From the NCBI GenBank assembly GCA_037189585.1, contig JBBCJA010000008.1:20491-84490 (forward strand): a stretch of 64,000 nt of DNA. Direction: 5' to 3'. Of this stretch, positions 1-8,311 are shown piece after piece; position 1 is the first letter of the stretch, and every line of letters starts with the position of its first letter. This DNA is from JAEXNA01 sp037189585 (GTDB taxonomy: Bacteria > Vulcanimicrobiota > Xenobia > Xenobiales > JADMJV01). The notes below the pieces were generated by a model. That model saw nothing but the letters and a program-made list of their open reading frames with translations, ran no database searches and was not told where the DNA came from. The position numbers and the translations under genes are program-made.

Positions 1-272
1 AGATAAGATTCCCGCAACTGTAGAAGACGGGCGTCTTTGGTCGCGGTGGCCACCGCGATGGAGACCGCCAGCGTCACCAGGGTGACCGAAGCCACCACAT
101 CCAGCTTGCGTTGGCGGAGCAGTCCCACGATCACCACTAGTCCCGGGATCACGGTGGCCCAGATCAAAGCCTCGGTTTCTCCGGCCTGAAACTGCCGTTT
201 GGCCGCCTCGTAGACAAGGTAGGGCACCAATCCGTTGACCAGAAGCTCGAAGAACAGCTGTCGGCGGCTCAA
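1..272 (-). CDS. Membrane protein, VC0807-like, 3' part cut by window edge
   Basis: Only the N-terminal 90 residues are inside the window. The start is a TTG whose last two bases are the first two of the preceding acetyltransferase stop codon (TTGA overlap), so the two genes are translationally coupled. The sequence begins MSRRQLFFELLVNGLVPYLV, then shows a second hydrophobic segment (ATVIPGLVVIVGLL) and a third one. This pattern of an N-terminal NGLVPY motif followed by short helices resembles VC0807-type integral membrane proteins of unknown function. It is the last visible gene of a minus-strand run that starts with the MFS permease. The family call is by eye. Confidence 0.6.
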   Translation of the reverse strand, partial: MSRRQLFFELLVNGLVPYLVYEAAKRQFQAGETEALIWATVIPGLVVIVGLLRQRKLDVVASVTLVTLAVSIAVATATKDARLLQLRESY

Positions 273-1138
273 TAGCGAGCCTTCTCGTAACGCCAAAAGA
301 CGCGGTCGATCCGCGATAGGCTATGACGCGCGTAAAATCCGTAGGGCCCTACCCAGGGGATGGCGCAAGTCTTGCGCCCCTGGTCCTTCAGATCGGCCAA
401 GCAGTGCCGCAACAGGATCCGTCCGACGCCCAGGCCGCGCTGCTCCGGGTCAGTCCCCATCGGTCCGAACCATCCGTGACCGAGGTTGTTGCCGTCATAC
501 CCGGAGAACCCCACCACCTGGCCGTCCTTCCAGGCCAGGTGGAGACTGATTGGGGTATTCTTCATCATCACGCCGACCTCGTGGAGCCAGCCGGGGAAGA
601 CTCGGGCTAAAAAGAGCTCCACCCCGGGCCAGTCCTCATGCCGCGCTCTGTCGATCCTCAATCCGGTGTTGGGAGACTCCTCTTCAAAGATATCGTCTTG
701 CAGATCGCAGAGGAGATTGTAGGTCTCTCCCACTTTTTGGTAGCCATGCTTCTCTAGAAAAAGCAAGCCCACCGTGTGCCTCACGTCCACTCCCGGAACC
801 AGGTAGTTGGGATTACTCTCTGCCACCCGGATCGTCGTGGCGCTCATCCCCTTCTCCATCAATTCAAGCAACTGGCCGCCCAAGCCGCGGCCACGGTGGT
901 CGGGATCGACGCAGAGAAACTTCAGGTAGCCGCGACCGTTTCTCTCTACTCCCATAGAGAAGCCTTTCAAGCCGCCACCTGGTCCCTCGACGACCCAAGT
1001 GTTCCGGGCACAAAAATCCGGGTCGGCCCAGACCTTTTCCCGCACAAGCCCTGAGCTGAACTCGTCGAAAGGGAGACTTCTCCGTAAAAGAGACAACAGC
1101 GCCTCCCTATCGGACTCCTTAAGCGGACGTGGCGACAT
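269..1138 (-). CDS. Double-domain GNAT acetyltransferase
   Basis: Two GNAT folds lie in one chain. The first has the acetyl-CoA binding motif A as DHRGRGLGGQLL near residue 85, and the second has EQRGLGVGRILL near residue 235. GNAT enzymes move an acetyl group from acetyl-CoA to an amine; the substrate here is unknown. I chose the ATG at 1138, giving 289 residues and a 20-base overlap with the upstream permease gene; an in-frame start 30 bases earlier would overlap by 50 bases. The stop overlaps the TTG of the next membrane-protein gene, so permease, acetyltransferase and membrane protein probably form one transcript. Confidence 0.85.
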   Translation of the reverse strand: MSPRPLKESDREALLSLLRRSLPFDEFSSGLVREKVWADPDFCARNTWVVEGPGGGLKGFSMGVERNGRGYLKFLCVDPDHRGRGLGGQLLELMEKGMSATTIRVAESNPNYLVPGVDVRHTVGLLFLEKHGYQKVGETYNLLCDLQDDIFEEESPNTGLRIDRARHEDWPGVELFLARVFPGWLHEVGVMMKNTPISLHLAWKDGQVVGFSGYDGNNLGHGWFGPMGTDPEQRGLGVGRILLRHCLADLKDQGRKTCAIPWVGPYGFYARHSLSRIDRVFWRYEKARY

Positions 1139-2543
1139 CGGAATTCTTAGGTTGGAAGTAAGCGACAAAGTCGTTGTCTTTCCAAGCCAGATAGGAGACG
1201 TAGAAGCTCGGCAACGTGGCCAGCAAGGCGTAGCCGAAGAAGCCTTGGAATCCCAGTGCTGTCTTGATATAGCCGGAGATCATCGACGGGAGCATCATGC
1301 TCATCGCCATAAATCCTGTGCAGACCGCGAAGTGCGACGTCGACAGTGGTCCTCGGGAGAAATAGATCAGATAAAGAGTATAGAGCGTGAAACCGAAACC
1401 GTAGCCGAACTGCTCCACGAAAAGCGCGGCGCTGATCAGGTTCAAGTTGCTCGGCTGCCAGAGAGCCAATCCCAGAAAGACCACATTGGGCGCGTGCATG
1501 ATCACGATCATCGGCCAGTAGGTTCTCTTCAAGCCATGTCGGGCGACCAACAGACCTCCGGTGATCCCTCCCACCATCGCCCCCACCGCGCCGAAAGTGC
1601 CGTAAACGATTCCGACCTGCTCCACCGTCAAGGCCAACCCTCCCTTGGCTATCGGATCTTTGAGAAAGGGGCTGACCATGGCCAGAATCTGCGCCTCGGC
1701 GAAACGGAACAGCAGCATAAAAGCGATGGCCGCGCCGATCCGAGGTTTGGCGAAAAACGAGGTAAAAGTGCGAAGATAGCCCGACCAAAAACCTGTCGGC
1801 ACCTCCACCGGAACAAACTCCTCCGTTCCGTCCGGAACAAGTCCCGCGATGGCAGGAGGCACCGGTCGACGGTCCGCGATCGGCCTCGGTAGGACAAGAA
1901 AATGGTAGATCGCACAACAGAGATAAAAAGCCGCCGGGAGCGCCATGGCCAGGGTCCAACCCTGGATCTTATCGCCTGAGTTTATCGCCACCCGGCCGGC
2001 CAAGGCCACCAACCCACCCTTAGCCGCCAGCACGCCAAGCTTGTAGGCTGTACCGCGCACCCCGTTAAAATAAGCCTGAGAGCGCTCATCCAAGCCGAGA
2101 ATGTAGAATCCGTCGGCCGCGATGTCGTGGGTGGCCGAAATGAACGCGAGAGACCAGAAGAAGGCCGCCGTCCAGAACTTCCAGTTCTCCAGATGCATGG
2201 AGAAACCGAGACCGGCGAAGGCCAGAGCCAGCAGGACCTGAGTCGTGACGATCCACCAGCGCTTGGTCTTGAACAAGTCGACAAAAGGGCTCCAGAGCGG
2301 CTTTACCACCCAGGCCAGATACATCGAACCCGTGACCAACGCCAACTCGATGGCGTCCATCCCCATATCGGTATAGAAAAGCTTCGAGACTTCCCCCACC
2401 ACCGCGTTGGGTAAGCTCTCGGCGAAATAAAGCGTCGTCACCCAGAGCCAGAGAAGCTTGGCGTTGGAAGGCCCTGGGGTTGTTCTCTCGGCTGCGTCGG
2501 ACAAGGTTGCCGAGTATACCCGCCGGAAGCCAACAGAAAACAC
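1119..2543 (-). CDS. MFS permease, AmpG/PAT-like
   Basis: This is a polytopic protein of up to 474 residues with about twelve hydrophobic segments. The early motif LYFAESLPNAVVGEV followed by LYTD-type spacing and KPLWSPFVDLF is typical of the AmpG/PAT branch of the major facilitator superfamily, which moves muropeptides or acetyl-CoA across the inner membrane. The substrate cannot be told from sequence. The outermost start is a GTG at 2543, but that codon lies against the terminator of the upstream gene. A TATACT box near 2517 suggests the true start may be the TTG at 2504. Its end overlaps the acetyltransferase start. Confidence 0.8.
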   Translation of the reverse strand: MFSVGFRRVYSATLSDAAERTTPGPSNAKLLWLWVTTLYFAESLPNAVVGEVSKLFYTDMGMDAIELALVTGSMYLAWVVKPLWSPFVDLFKTKRWWIVTTQVLLALAFAGLGFSMHLENWKFWTAAFFWSLAFISATHDIAADGFYILGLDERSQAYFNGVRGTAYKLGVLAAKGGLVALAGRVAINSGDKIQGWTLAMALPAAFYLCCAIYHFLVLPRPIADRRPVPPAIAGLVPDGTEEFVPVEVPTGFWSGYLRTFTSFFAKPRIGAAIAFMLLFRFAEAQILAMVSPFLKDPIAKGGLALTVEQVGIVYGTFGAVGAMVGGITGGLLVARHGLKRTYWPMIVIMHAPNVVFLGLALWQPSNLNLISAALFVEQFGYGFGFTLYTLYLIYFSRGPLSTSHFAVCTGFMAMSMMLPSMISGYIKTALGFQGFFGYALLATLPSFYVSYLAWKDNDFVAYFQPKNSDVATSA

Positions 2544-2575
2544 ACGAGCCTCACCGGACTTCCGGAAGGCTCGTG
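2543..2575 (-). terminator. Rho-independent terminator of the VOC gene
   Basis: CACGAGCC (2543-2550) pairs with GGCTCGTG (2568-2575), with an inner CCGG/CCGG pair. On the minus strand it is followed by a T-rich stretch (TGTTTTCTGTT). It lies 11 bases past the stop of the VOC-family gene. Confidence 0.7.
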
Positions 2576-2585
2576 GACTAAGGGC

Positions 2586-3026
2586 CTAGGCTTCGGCGGG
2601 AACAGGCGCCGGCGACATCACCATCCAGTTGACTCCGAACTTGTCCGAGCAGCAGCCCCAGAGCGAAGCGAAGAACGTGCTCATCAGATCCATCTGGACA
2701 GCTCCTCCCTGAGAAAGCGCCTGAAACATCTTTCGACACTCGTCGTCATTGGACGTAGAGAGCGACAGAGTGATTCCTTTGAACTCCACCTGCCCGGAAT
2801 TCATTCCGTCGCTCATCAGCAACTCGTTCTCCCCAATCTTGAGGTGAGCGTGACAGATTTTTTGAGGGTCGGCATTGGGCGGACCCTGGCAAGCGCCTTC
2901 CGCGGGCGCTTGCGGAATCTCTCCGACTCGCATCAGAAAGCAGACCTCGGCTCCCAGAACCTCCTTGTAGAACTCGATGGCTTCCTCACAGCGCCCCTCA
3001 AAACATAGATACGGTAAAATCTGCAT
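2586..3026 (-). CDS. VOC family protein, PhnB/YjdN-like
   Basis: This 146-residue protein has the glyoxalase/bleomycin fold (VOC). It begins MQILPYLCFEGRCEEAIEFY, the usual opening of PhnB/YjdN-type proteins, and ends with the W-x-CCSDKFGVNWMV segment common to that group. Members bind a metal or small ligand but most have no known substrate; similarity to 3-demethylubiquinone methyltransferase is historical naming only. The start has a good ribosome binding site (AAAGGAG, about 8 bases away). It is monocistronic, with its own terminator directly downstream. Confidence 0.85.
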   Translation of the reverse strand: MQILPYLCFEGRCEEAIEFYKEVLGAEVCFLMRVGEIPQAPAEGACQGPPNADPQKICHAHLKIGENELLMSDGMNSGQVEFKGITLSLSTSNDDECRKMFQALSQGGAVQMDLMSTFFASLWGCCSDKFGVNWMVMSPAPVPAEA

Positions 3027-3109
3027 GACTTTCTCTCCTTTGTAGTTTCGGTCGTATGGCGACCTTCACCTATAGTCGAACAGCGCCGTCGAAGATCGAC
3101 AACCGACAT

Positions 3110-4027
3110 CTAAATGTCAGTGGCGGTAACGGCGTGGCGCAGGACTCCTGCCACACCGACCCGTTTTTCCAACTCCAGAAACTTCTTGAGCCCCGTGCTG
3201 TAAGGACTCAAACCCGGCCGGAGCATGACGGCAAGCTGCGCGTCCAGCCTAGCTCGCTGACCCACCTTGTAGGCAACCCATTCACAGAAGCCCTCCTTCA
3301 TCTCACTAGACGCGGCATTGATGTTCGGATGATTGTGGGCAAGCCATGCGTGGGTGTACTCATGCGCGCACACCAGGCGAAGGCGGTCACGGGGAATACC
3401 GCTAAGAAGCCAGATAGTGACGTAGGGCGCCTCCCAAGCATCGGTTCCAATCTTTTCAGAGTGAGACCGGGTCAAACCCAAAAGTCTGCCTTTGAGAATC
3501 TCCGACTTGGGCATGCTATTGGTGATCTCGGCCATGGCTTGCGCGTCGACTAAGGTGATCTCCGTAACAGGATCCTTGAGAGCCATCTGCCTTCCCAATG
3601 TAGCGATCGTCTCACGAACCGATTGATCAAAGATGGCGCGGGCTTTCTTTGCCTCAAAAATGGCGGTTTGATAATCGGGCCCGCAGATGCTCCGCCCGTC
3701 CGGCAGCTTCCTCCCTCCCTTTTCCGGAACACAAGGTGAAGCGCAAAGATAGCACTGGGAATGGGCCTTCAAGCAGTCTCGACAGTTATAGCCGCCGTCC
3801 GCCCCCGCGCTAACGGTGCCCGCGGTCACGAGCTTACCACAAGTAGAGCAGCTCGGTAGCCCGTTTTGCCAATGCTCCTCACAGTAAGGATGGCCGCCGA
3901 CCCGATACTTGACCTCGTCGAGCCTGCCGCAGACCCTACACTTGATCGGTTCCTGAGCCTCAACCAGGGTGAGAAGCAAGAGCATCAATATGGCCGCTCG
4001 AGACCAAGTCACCATCGCTGGATTCAT
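3110..4027 (-). CDS. Secreted LIM-domain DA1-like metallopeptidase
   Basis: This 305-residue protein has a signal peptide (hydrophobic AAILMLLLLTLVEA). Paired cysteine motifs follow, resembling LIM zinc fingers (CRVCG, HPYCEEHW, CSTCG, NCRDC, CYLC). A C-terminal domain carries HEYTH in the context VCAHEYTHAWLAH, with a downstream glutamate in EGFCEWVAY. This order, LIM fingers followed by an HExxH peptidase, matches the DA1 family, known best from plants where the peptidase is ubiquitin-activated. A bacterial exported version cannot use that control, so its activation is unknown. ATG at 4027 was chosen; a second ATG four codons later is possible. It stands alone between unrelated genes. Confidence 0.8.
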   Translation of the reverse strand: MNPAMVTWSRAAILMLLLLTLVEAQEPIKCRVCGRLDEVKYRVGGHPYCEEHWQNGLPSCSTCGKLVTAGTVSAGADGGYNCRDCLKAHSQCYLCASPCVPEKGGRKLPDGRSICGPDYQTAIFEAKKARAIFDQSVRETIATLGRQMALKDPVTEITLVDAQAMAEITNSMPKSEILKGRLLGLTRSHSEKIGTDAWEAPYVTIWLLSGIPRDRLRLVCAHEYTHAWLAHNHPNINAASSEMKEGFCEWVAYKVGQRARLDAQLAVMLRPGLSPYSTGLKKFLELEKRVGVAGVLRHAVTATDI

Positions 4028-4065
4028 CGTTGAACTCTTAACCGAAGAGCCGGTGACTTCCTGGG

Positions 4066-4719
4066 TTAATGCTTCGTGCCGACGGAGACCCGCCGCCTTC
4101 TTCGCCTCCTTCGGCGAGTCACCTGAGGTCGTGACTGGTCGTTACCTCGAGCCGCCGCGCGCCAAGTCTCTCCTCGGACTTTCATCGCCTCCCGCACCTC
4201 ATAGGCCAGTTCCTGCAACGCGAGGCGTTCGGCCAATCTCTCCCAAAGCGCGGCACGAGGTTTGCTACGCACTCCTTTGTCGTGGCCGTGCCGTTCCAAC
4301 ACGGCCAGCGCCTCTTCCCGCCAGAGCAGTTGAGCCAGGCAGAGTGGGTCGCGGTGATGGTTGGTAGCACCTCGACGAAACGGCTCCAGAGTGACCCGCC
4401 CTTCTTCCCGGTGAGCCAAAAGAATTCCACACCAGGTGGGGAGCTCATTCATCACTCCCGTCAGGTGTTTGAGTCCTATGACCAGCGTGATCTCGTCAAA
4501 GACCGCTCCATAGTCGCGTAGCTGAGACTGTAGGCGACTCAGTGTGTCCACCTGGCTTTTGATCTCGAACCCATGAAGAGTGTCGCCCACGGTCGCCACG
4601 TCGACACGCGTGCGACCCTGACAGATCGGCATCTCCTCGACCAGGAGCGAGGAACCACTCGTGCGCGCGGTGGAACTCAGATACGACCTCAGTGCCAATC
4701 GTATGTCCAGATCCCTCAT
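4066..4719 (-). CDS. sce7726 family protein
   Basis: A 217-residue protein starting MRDLDIRLALRSYL. It has the conserved core of the sce7726 family: a glutamate-rich first part (VEEMPICQGRTRVDVATVGD), then FEIKSQVDTLSRLQSQL and ITLVIGLKHL. The D...EIK pattern resembles a PD-(D/E)xK nuclease core, and sce7726 proteins are thought to be of that type, but no function is established. The C-terminus is unusual, with nine consecutive arginines, which could bind nucleic acid. It has no obvious operon partner. Confidence 0.75.
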   Translation of the reverse strand: MRDLDIRLALRSYLSSTARTSGSSLLVEEMPICQGRTRVDVATVGDTLHGFEIKSQVDTLSRLQSQLRDYGAVFDEITLVIGLKHLTGVMNELPTWCGILLAHREEGRVTLEPFRRGATNHHRDPLCLAQLLWREEALAVLERHGHDKGVRSKPRAALWERLAERLALQELAYEVREAMKVRGETWRAAARGNDQSRPQVTRRRRRRRRRVSVGTKH

Positions 4720-4796
4720 TTCTCACGGCATATTCGAGGCAACGCGATTGTAGACCTTGAAAAAACATCAATCAACTATGGAGAAAGCACGCCAAC

Positions 4797-4810
4797 TGTT
4801 TACATTTTGT
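4797..4810 (+). promoter_or_regulatory. TGTTTACATTTTGT element upstream of glycine-rich gene
   Basis: This 14-base string lies 87 bases before the start at 4898. The same 14 bases occur on the other strand at 20657-20670, 83 bases before the CHAP-domain gene. It contains TTTACA, which resembles a -35 box, but no convincing -10 box follows at the usual spacing. An activator site or alternative sigma-factor promoter are both possible. Confidence 0.5.
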
Positions 4811-4897
4811 CAACACAATCCGTCTCAAAGTCCAGCCTGAGGATTCCTCCGTATGAGAATCTGAGGACAGAAATCAGCAGCAAGGAGAACTCAACCT

Positions 4898-5512
4898 ATG
4901 AGTAGTGCATTTAAAGCGGTCGGAGATGTCGTCGGAGGTGTCACCGGAGGCATCAAAAAGTCCGTGGGTGGAGTTCTCAAGGGCGCCGGACAGGTCCTCA
5001 CCGGACGTCCCATTGAAGGTATCAAAACCGCTGTGGGCGGCGTGGTTCAAGGCTCGGCAAGCGTTGTCAAGGGCGGGCTGGGTGCGGTCAAGAACGTCAC
5101 TGGCGACCCTCTATTGATGGGCGCCGCTGGACTGGCGACCTTCGGCATCGGTGGTGCCATCGCGGCTCCTCTGATCGGCAAGCTCGGTTCGAGCGTCGCC
5201 GGCAACGCCGAACAGGCTGTGGGCCAGACTTTTGGCCTCGATGGTCAACAACAGATGATGACCCAGTACAATCAGGCCAACTATGGGGACCAAAACGCTT
5301 ACATCGGCGCCAATATCGGTGGACTGCCCCCCGCGGGAGGACCCGGAATGATTGGACAGCCCTTAGGATTCGAACAGCCGGGAGGTTTCGGGCTACCTGG
5401 AGGGTTCGAGCAGCCTGGAGGGCTCGGACAGCCTGGAGGTTTCGGGCAGCCTGGAGGGTTCGGACAGCCTCCTATGTATGGCGCCGCTCCGGGAGCGACC
5501 AGCTTCGCCTAA
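4898..5512 (+). CDS. Glycine-rich protein with GFxxPG repeats
   Basis: A 204-residue protein without a Sec signal. The first half is a chain of amphipathic VGG/VKGG segments (GGVLKGAGQVLTG, GGVVQGSASVVKGG). The middle has a hydrophobic Gly/Ala stretch (LLMGAAGLATFGIGGAIAAP). The C-terminus is about seven short repeats of the type PGGFGQ/PGGFEQ. The repeats are also visible in DNA at 5380-5470. AAGGAG precedes the ATG. It heads a three-gene group with a GNAT and a zinc-ribbon protein, and is the first of four glycine-rich or calcium-binding genes that precede a zinc-ribbon gene. I do not recognise the family; structural or exported roles are guesses. Confidence 0.75.
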   Translation: MSSAFKAVGDVVGGVTGGIKKSVGGVLKGAGQVLTGRPIEGIKTAVGGVVQGSASVVKGGLGAVKNVTGDPLLMGAAGLATFGIGGAIAAPLIGKLGSSVAGNAEQAVGQTFGLDGQQQMMTQYNQANYGDQNAYIGANIGGLPPAGGPGMIGQPLGFEQPGGFGLPGGFEQPGGLGQPGGFGQPGGFGQPPMYGAAPGATSFA

Positions 5513-5525
5513 AATAACCAGGGGG

Positions 5526-5558
5526 ATCTCTACGTCCACTCCCAGAAGGCGTAGAGAT
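5526..5558 (+). promoter_or_regulatory. Inverted repeat covering the GNAT start codon
   Basis: ATCTCTACG (5526-5534) is perfectly complementary to CGTAGAGAT (5550-5558). The right arm includes the first two bases of the ATG at 5557, and the probable ribosome binding site (GAAGG, 5545-5549) lies in the loop. In RNA this hairpin would limit initiation of the GNAT/zinc-ribbon pair relative to the upstream glycine-rich gene. It lacks a T-run, so it is not a standard terminator. Confidence 0.5.
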
Positions 5559-6162
5559 GTCTGGCTCGGATGAAAACGACGGCCTCGCCACACTGACTGT
5601 GCGGCGTGGCCGTCGTGGCGATCTCCCCTTTATCAAGGACCTTCTGATCGAATCTTTGACCGAGAGCATTCCTGACTGTCGGGACATCCCGAATCAGACC
5701 ATTCGGGACCGAGCCCAGACCGAGATCGATCTCGAGGAGATGCTCTCCCGTCGACGGGAGTTCGCTTTTCTCGTGGCGGTCATGGGAGAAACTCCGGCCG
5801 GGTTTCTCATTCTGGAGTTAAACCAGGTGGAAGAGACGACGGGCGAGATGCAGACCCTGGTCTATCACTTCGCCGTCGCTCCCCAGTACCTGGGGCTTCG
5901 AGTCGATCGACGTCTGGTGACCGAAGCCGCCAAACTTACCCACAGTCGTGGATGCCGATACATGATCGGAAGGGTTTCGGCCAGCAACCGACGCGCTATG
6001 CTGTCGGCTCTACGTCAAGGTTTTGAGCTTGAAAGAGTTCAGTTGGTTATGGCCTGTGGGCCGGATGGGGGAGTTCCGATGCCGGGTAGGTCGGAAGCCG
6101 AACGGCACCATGACGTGCGACGACTGGCCCAAAAACAAAGCCGAAGAAAGCCCTCCTTATGA
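5557..6162 (+). CDS. GNAT family N-acetyltransferase
   Basis: A 201-residue protein with a GNAT fold: TVRRGRRGDLPFIKDLLIES at the start, FLVAVMGETPAGFLIL as the central strands, and FAVAPQYLGLRVDRRLVTEA in the place of motif A, followed by ASNRRAMLSALRQGFE. The R/Q-x-x-G-x-G signature is altered (YLGLRVDR), so acetyl-CoA binding may be weakened. The substrate is unknown. The stop TGA overlaps the ATG of the zinc-ribbon gene (ATGA), so the two are co-translated. An inverted repeat covers its start. Confidence 0.75.
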   Translation: MSGSDENDGLATLTVRRGRRGDLPFIKDLLIESLTESIPDCRDIPNQTIRDRAQTEIDLEEMLSRRREFAFLVAVMGETPAGFLILELNQVEETTGEMQTLVYHFAVAPQYLGLRVDRRLVTEAAKLTHSRGCRYMIGRVSASNRRAMLSALRQGFELERVQLVMACGPDGGVPMPGRSEAERHHDVRRLAQKQSRRKPSL

Positions 6163-7811
6163 CGATCTCTCGCCCCCTCGCATCCTCGCCTCAAACTCAG
6201 GAGATCGTCGATCTTTTGCTGGTGCTAGCCGATAATCCCCAGCGAAAGAATGAGCTCCAGAACAAGGCTGGAGATCGCCTGGAAGAGATGCAGCGTGTGG
6301 AAGACGGCTTCTTCGCTGGAGTGGACGCTCAAGGCGCGGAGTTCTACCAAAAGCTTCGAACCCACATCGACAAGGTCGAGGACCAATTTCGAGCTTATGG
6401 AGATGCTCTAGAGGCCGTTTTAGAAGAAAACTTCGATGCTGTTTCGCTCGCCCACGAGCTGGCCGAGGCTTCCCAGGGAATGCGCGCGGCCATGGCAGCT
6501 TACGAGGAAGCCTATCTTTCTGACGGTCCTGATCGATATCCCGTGGTGAACCTCTTCCGTAACGTCATCGAAGGAGTGGTAGGCGGGCGCATGGCTTACA
6601 CCCTCCAAAGCGCGACTTGTGACCGATTTCAGGTTTTCTACAGCACCGCGGTGAAGGAGCTCGAGGAGAGCAAGGCGGGCGAAAGGCCTGGAATTGACGA
6701 GAGGAAGCAGGCCTATCTGAACATTCTGGCCGTGGTCCAGGAGCTACGCGAAGTCACCACCCTCGACACACTCGAACCGCTGCTCAATCGTCTGTCGGAG
6801 GCTCACGCGTTGTTGGAAAACGTGTTCGACACCTTCCACCGTCAAGAGCTAGCTGAAGGTCCTTCACAGAGCGCCAACATCAACGCCCTGGTGAAGGCCG
6901 CGGAGGGCGTCCTGGAAGGTCTGTATCAGCCTTCCATCCTGGAGGCCATGGCCCAATCTCTGTTGGACCTGACCCAGCAAAACCTGGATTCCATGAAGAA
7001 CCTGGCTCGCAACAAGATCGAATCCGAGGTCGTCAGCGAGGAGCTCGAGCGGATGATTGAAGCGGTGGAAGAGATCGAGGACACCCTCAACTTCTTATTG
7101 GACTTTGCCCAGGGGTCGGTCAAGAACGTCAAAGAGGTTCGTGAGGCGATCGAAGACTTGATCGACTCTGGTAACGCCTTAGTCGAGTCATCTCAGATCG
7201 TCGAAGACTTACAAAAAGTGGCTTGCATTCAATGTCAGATGAAACAGGAGAAAGGCTCGCGCACGTGTGTGGCGTGCGGTGCGCTGCTCCCTCAGCAAGC
7301 GGAGGCCCAAAGTTACGGCTCAGCCGATTCCACTTTTCAGGTTCTCGAGGGCGACCCCACCGATCTCAATCGCGACGAGGTCATGACCGACGTGATGCAA
7401 GAGCTTTTCCAAGCCTGCGACGGTTTCATGAATGGCCAGGCCAAGGCCAGCTTGCTGCGCGAAACCATCGCCCGACATCTAGGCTTCGCGCGACAAGCTC
7501 AGCAAAAACTCGACACTCTCCGCACGCCCGCCATACCCACCGATATGAGCTCGGAAGACCACGCTGTGGCGGAAGATTTCGTGGGGCTTGCCGAAGATGC
7601 GCTAGACCAGCTGACGGAAGGGATCGAACAGTGCCTTAGCGGTCTATCCACCATGGATCATGCCGTGGCCGATGACGATCTGGAAACGCTCCGCTCCGGG
7701 ATGCGGGAGTACTACGAAGGCCAACAGAGAATGTGGCAGGTCCGCCGGCTAGAGCGGCAACTCGACGACTACATCCAGCCTCTCTTGGAGACTCCGAGCG
7801 ATAGCGACTAG
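6159..7811 (+). CDS. Large helical protein with central zinc ribbon (module copy 1)
   Basis: A 550-residue protein, almost all predicted helix with long charged stretches suited to coiled coil. A compact four-cysteine element lies near residues 356-372 (CIQCQMKQEKGSRTCVACG), and a second helical region follows it. The architecture, a long helical N-domain, a CxxC...CxxC ribbon and a helical C-domain, is the same as in the genes at 36457, 46252 and 49272. There is no signal peptide or membrane segment, so a cytoplasmic role is likely. It overlaps the GNAT gene by four bases and lies in the same transcript as the glycine-rich gene at 4898. Function unknown. Confidence 0.75.
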   Translation: MTISRPLASSPQTQEIVDLLLVLADNPQRKNELQNKAGDRLEEMQRVEDGFFAGVDAQGAEFYQKLRTHIDKVEDQFRAYGDALEAVLEENFDAVSLAHELAEASQGMRAAMAAYEEAYLSDGPDRYPVVNLFRNVIEGVVGGRMAYTLQSATCDRFQVFYSTAVKELEESKAGERPGIDERKQAYLNILAVVQELREVTTLDTLEPLLNRLSEAHALLENVFDTFHRQELAEGPSQSANINALVKAAEGVLEGLYQPSILEAMAQSLLDLTQQNLDSMKNLARNKIESEVVSEELERMIEAVEEIEDTLNFLLDFAQGSVKNVKEVREAIEDLIDSGNALVESSQIVEDLQKVACIQCQMKQEKGSRTCVACGALLPQQAEAQSYGSADSTFQVLEGDPTDLNRDEVMTDVMQELFQACDGFMNGQAKASLLRETIARHLGFARQAQQKLDTLRTPAIPTDMSSEDHAVAEDFVGLAEDALDQLTEGIEQCLSGLSTMDHAVADDDLETLRSGMREYYEGQQRMWQVRRLERQLDDYIQPLLETPSDSD

Positions 7812-7915
7812 CCTTGACGCCGGCTCATCCCTCAGGCCGGCGAGCACCGTTCCCAAAAGCCTCGGAATCCATAAATACTTCAAGGTGTGACGATACGAAC
7901 CAAGAAGGAGCCCAA

Positions 7916-8311
7916 ATGCCAATTCCCCAATGGGCCTTGGTGCCTCGTCGCATCTTTCTCCTCGATGGATTCGGCGCGCTCGTGTCGGCCGTGCTCCTCG
8001 GCATCGTCCTGGTCCACTTCCAACCACTCATTGGGATGCCCACTTCCATATTGTACCCGCTGGCGGGGGTGGCCGGCGGCTTCTGCCTCCACTCGTTAGG
8101 ATGCGTATTCTACCCGCCCACCAACTGGCGCCGCTCTCTTCTCACCGTCGCCGGCGCCAATCTGACCTACTGCCTGATCACACTGGGCCTCATCATCAGC
8201 TATTCGCACCAACTCCGTCCCCTCGGTTGGGTCTATTTCTTAGCCGAGATCGCCATCGTCGTTCCTCTATCCGCCCTCGAGATCGCTGTGGCTCGCCGTC
8301 GAGGCCTCTGA
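7916..8311 (+). CDS. Small four-helix membrane protein
   Basis: This 131-residue protein has four hydrophobic segments and a positively charged end (IAVARRRGL). The start at 7916 is supported by AAGGAG placed 5 bases before the ATG; a longer in-frame reading back to 7814 has no such site. The pattern MPIPQWALVPRRIFLLDGFG then LYPLAGV is seen in unnamed small membrane proteins of several phyla. Its last 45 bases overlap, head to head, the end of the nitronate monooxygenase-like gene. Function unknown. Confidence 0.75.
   Translation: MPIPQWALVPRRIFLLDGFGALVSAVLLGIVLVHFQPLIGMPTSILYPLAGVAGGFCLHSLGCVFYPPTNWRRSLLTVAGANLTYCLITLGLIISYSHQLRPLGWVYFLAEIAIVVPLSALEIAVARRRGL

Noticed and set aside
999..1892. 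297-codon plus-strand frame
   Set aside because: Antisense to the MFS permease and GNAT genes, with low-complexity, Arg/His/Ser-rich content typical of shadow frames.
5380..5470. Regular short repeats that look like a repeat array
   Set aside because: They are in-frame codon repeats encoding PGGFGQ units of the glycine-rich protein, not an independent element.
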